Source: Lujinxingiaceae bacterium (GTDB lineage: Bacteria > Myxococcota_A > Bradymonadia > Bradymonadales > Bradymonadaceae). Taken from it: a stretch of DNA of 64,000 nt. The stretch is from positions 1 to 64,000 of the forward strand of contig JACCWM010000062.1 of the NCBI GenBank assembly GCA_013697635.1, written 5' to 3'. The notes beneath the pieces were generated by a model that saw nothing but the letters and a program-made list of their open reading frames with translations, did not search any database and was not told where the DNA came from. This document shows positions 62,244 through 64,000 of this stretch, in pieces; position 1 is the stretch's first letter, and the number at the start of each line of letters is the position of its first letter. A program made the translations under genes and the position numbers.

Positions 62244-62447
62244 TCACTTACAACAACCACTCCAGCTCGCTCCCCACCTATTTTTGTCCGACGATTTCCG
62301 GGTCTGTCGGGTCGCTTGCCCCCCCAACATCACCACATTGTCTACTTCATCCAGAAAATCGGCACCCAACCCCGCAGCCTTCTCCTCATAAAACGCGCTG
62401 GCGGCATAGAGCTCGTCTAAAGCGAATTCGAGAAAACGGATGGTCAT
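62244..62447 (-). pseudogene. Truncated ParE/RelE-type toxin gene
   Basis: The first 40 or so residues match the family start (MTIRFLEFALDELYAASAFY, then EEKAAGLGADFLDEVDNV). The usual remaining 50 residues, which form the catalytic or gyrase-binding part, are absent. The frame runs into unrelated residues and stops at 67. No alternative frame restores the family end. Its ATG overlaps the antitoxin stop (ATGA), as in intact modules. Confidence 0.7.
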
Positions 62448-62671
62448 TCGCTGAGACGACTTCGCGCGGCGCTGAGTGCTTCATCGGCGTCTATGAGCTT
62501 AGCTTGTCCGCGATGATAGGACTCAAGTCGCTGCCGTACTTCGTCGTGCCAAGCCTCCTCAATATCGTCTTCTTCATCGAGACTTACGATCAATTGGCGA
62601 ATCCAGCGCGCGCGCTCGGCGCGTGGTAGTGCAAGGGCGGCAGCTTCGAGCTCTTCGGATATTGATGGCAT
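62444..62671 (-). CDS. Antitoxin-like addiction module component (PF09720 type)
   Basis: The 75-residue product fits the addiction-module component family: ALALPRAERARWIRQLIVSLDEE near residue 12, a helical middle with EAWHDEVRQRLESYHRG, and the end ADEALSAARSRL. Such proteins neutralise a ParE/RelE toxin encoded directly downstream. Here the toxin gene is truncated, so the antitoxin is probably an orphan. This patch of DNA is less GC-rich than the surroundings. Confidence 0.82.
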   Translation of the reverse strand: MPSISEELEAAALALPRAERARWIRQLIVSLDEEDDIEEAWHDEVRQRLESYHRGQAKLIDADEALSAARSRLSE

Positions 62672-62754
62672 TTTGTGCTCCTGTGACGGACGAGACTCTC
62701 CACTAATATAGATGCGACCACGGAGTTATTCCACAGGTGATCCAAGGATCGTCA

Positions 62755-62805
62755 GCCGTAGGCTCCGCGAGCTCGGCTAGCGCCTCGAACCGCTTCACCT
62801 ACGGC
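62755..62805. terminator. Long inverted repeat downstream of the recQ-like gene
   Basis: GCCGTAGG (62755-62762) pairs with CCTACGGC (62798-62805) around a 35-base loop, 22 bases beyond the stop of the minus-strand recQ-like gene. It could end transcription of that gene, but there is no clear U-tract, so factor-assisted termination or an operator is equally possible. Confidence 0.35.
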
Positions 62806-62826
62806 GGCGAATCGTGACGCCCCGAA

Positions 62827-64000
62827 TTACTGGCGCTCCATCAAGATCTGGACGAGGTGGATCTTCAGCGCGTCGTAGGTGCAGCTTGCGGGCATGCGCT
62901 CTTTGAGCGGGGCGAGCGGGGCGCCGAAGACCCAGTCTTGGGCGGCGTCGCGGAGCATGGGCAAGATCTGGCCGTCGAGGTGGCCTTCGAGGTCGATGGC
63001 GTGGCCGTCGTTGGCGAGGACCATGAAGTGGCGAAGTACGCTGGCCGAGGTCAGGCCGCGCTCTTTGGCGATCTCGTCGTAGTCCATGCCCTGGCGGACC
63101 ATGTCGAGGGTGCGCTCATAAGTGTCGGAGCTGGCGCCCTCGGCGGAGATGGTGGGGGCGCGAGGAGCGCTGGTTGAGGTCGAGGACGATGTGGGGCGCG
63201 TGGGGCTCTGGGCGCCAAAGCTCAGGCGCATGGCGAGCTGTTGTTGGAGGGCGTCGGGCATGGGGCGCGTGCCCATCATGACCTCGGCGCCTTCGTCGGT
63301 CAGCGAGACACAGCCGTGGACGTTCTGGGTGGTGAGGCGGCAGCGCTGGCAGAGGTCGAGCAGGTCGACGACGTCTTGTTGGCGCAAGTAGGAGAGCACG
63401 CCAAAGGTGGAGAGCTTGTCGAGGCCGGCGGCGGTGATCTTTTTGGCGGCGGAGCCGCGCAGCATGCCGGCGACGTTGTGGGCGCCCCACTTGCCGCGGG
63501 CGCGGGCGACGCCGCTGAGCAGCTTGCGCACGAGCAGCTCGGGCGGATCGAGGCTGTGGATGCGGTCGGCGCCGGCAGACGTGGTGCCGCTCGAGGCGGA
63601 GGCTTTGAGGGCGTATTCGGGGCGGCCGCTGCAGATCTCGCAGTTGCCGCAGGTCTTCTCGGCGCTCTTCTTGCTGCTGAAATAGCGCAGCAAAAACTGC
63701 TGGCGACAGCTCTGGCCGGAGGCGTAGCTCAAGACGTCGAGCAGGTGGCGCTCCTCGGCGTCGCGGCGGCGTTGCAGGCCCTCGAAGTCGATGCGCAGAT
63801 CGCGCACGCGCGCCTGATCGACGACCTGCAGCCAGGGATAGCCGTCGCGGTAGCCGTAGTCGATATGGCCGGCCGAGCGCAGCTGGCGAAGCGCGGCCTC
63901 GACCGCCATCGGGTGCACGCGCTCAGCGTTCTTGCCGCGGCTTAGGTGCTGGGCGAGCTGGTCGGTGCTGAGCGCGTGGGTGCCGACGCCGTGCTTGGCG
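62827..64000 (-). CDS. RecQ-like DNA helicase, C-terminal part (5' end outside the window)
   Basis: The frame is open to the window edge on the minus strand, so the helicase core lies beyond 64000. Seen here are a winged-helix-like stretch (EAALRQLRSAGHIDYGY), the RecQ zinc-binding subdomain (CRQQFLLRYFSS followed by CGNCEIC), an RQC-like region with ARGKWGAHNVAGMLRG, a Ser/Thr/Pro-rich linker and a C-terminal helix-turn-helix (YDEIAKERGLTSASVLRHF). RecQ enzymes unwind recombination intermediates. The GTG at 63918 is internal and not the true start. Cysteines for zinc are intact. Confidence 0.85.
   Translation of the reverse strand, partial: AKHGVGTHALSTDQLAQHLSRGKNAERVHPMAVEAALRQLRSAGHIDYGYRDGYPWLQVVDQARVRDLRIDFEGLQRRRDAEERHLLDVLSYASGQSCRQQFLLRYFSSKKSAEKTCGNCEICSGRPEYALKASASSGTTSAGADRIHSLDPPELLVRKLLSGVARARGKWGAHNVAGMLRGSAAKKITAAGLDKLSTFGVLSYLRQQDVVDLLDLCQRCRLTTQNVHGCVSLTDEGAEVMMGTRPMPDALQQQLAMRLSFGAQSPTRPTSSSTSTSAPRAPTISAEGASSDTYERTLDMVRQGMDYDEIAKERGLTSASVLRHFMVLANDGHAIDLEGHLDGQILPMLRDAAQDWVFGAPLAPLKERMPASCTYDALKIHLVQILMERQ

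Noticed and set aside
61942-62247. Independent small cysteine-rich gene on the minus strand
   Set aside because: It lacks a signal, a good start and a ribosome-binding site, and overlaps the lipoprotein start on the other strand. I treat it as a fragment, though a tiny real gene cannot be fully excluded.

Overview
The window is a gene-dense, high-GC stretch of a bacterial chromosome, probably from Myxococcota or a related former deltaproteobacterium such as the Bradymonadales. The indications are a secreted protein with a CNGxDNDCDG motif, many lipoproteins, a Ser/Thr kinase, a receiver-DUF4388-TPR regulator, a fused SDR-SCP2-MaoC enzyme, paired ArsA-type ATPases and a secreted haloperoxidase. 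The lineage is inferred from gene content only. I saw no rRNA, tRNA, CRISPR array or phage.

Layout. 0-6.3 kb: recD, a secreted cysteine-rich protein and a divergent malate synthase. 6.8-11.2 kb (minus): a HEAT-repeat Clp ATPase, rsmG and a FemAB-like gene in one tight operon. 11.4-17.9 kb: a DUF2267 protein, then a minus run of transketolase, methyltransferase, two exported proteins and a flavoprotein. 18.1-22.0 kb: haloperoxidase, membrane protein, glycosyltransferase and miaE. 22.2-26.1 kb: a type III export-gate cluster (fliO, fliP/sctR, fliQ/sctS, fliR/sctT, flhB/sctU, TPR). 26.1-28.0 kb: a REP-associated tyrosine transposase (RAYT) flanked by palindromic repeats. 28-42.3 kb: lipoprotein, membrane Fe-S protein, SseB-like protein, kinase, AI-2E-type permease, the large regulator, tsaD, tatA and a CPBP protease. 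42.4-46.7 kb: two paralogous histidine kinases. 46.6-52.4 kb (minus): fatty-acid degradation genes (acyl-CoA synthetase, thiolase, SDR-SCP2-MaoC enzyme) with a HIT protein. 52.6-55.2 kb: msrB, CBS, ATP-grasp and DUF971 proteins. 55.3-60.1 kb (minus): TPR lipoprotein, two ArsA-type ATPases and ygfZ. 60.2-64 kb: envelope protein, hexanucleotide repeat, acetyltransferase, a patch of gene fragments with a damaged toxin-antitoxin pair, and the 3' part of a recQ-like gene.

Main discovery. Eight elements of exactly 63 bp lie only in intergenic gaps. Each begins with a G-run and ends in a 15-bp near-palindrome (consensus GGAAGCCCGGCTTCC). Two form a tail-to-tail pair just upstream of the RAYT gene, and another lies just downstream next to a perfect 49-bp duplication. 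This looks like a REP/BIME family with its own transposase, which I do not recognise as a described family. A second, unrelated dyad repeat occurs upstream of fliO, fliP and the RAYT gene.

Other unusual features are the HEAT-Clp protein with an altered Walker B in its first ATPase domain, the export-gate cluster with mixed flagellar and injectisome features, the changed domain order of the beta-oxidation fusion enzyme, and a possible small inversion that broke a lipoprotein gene near 62 kb.
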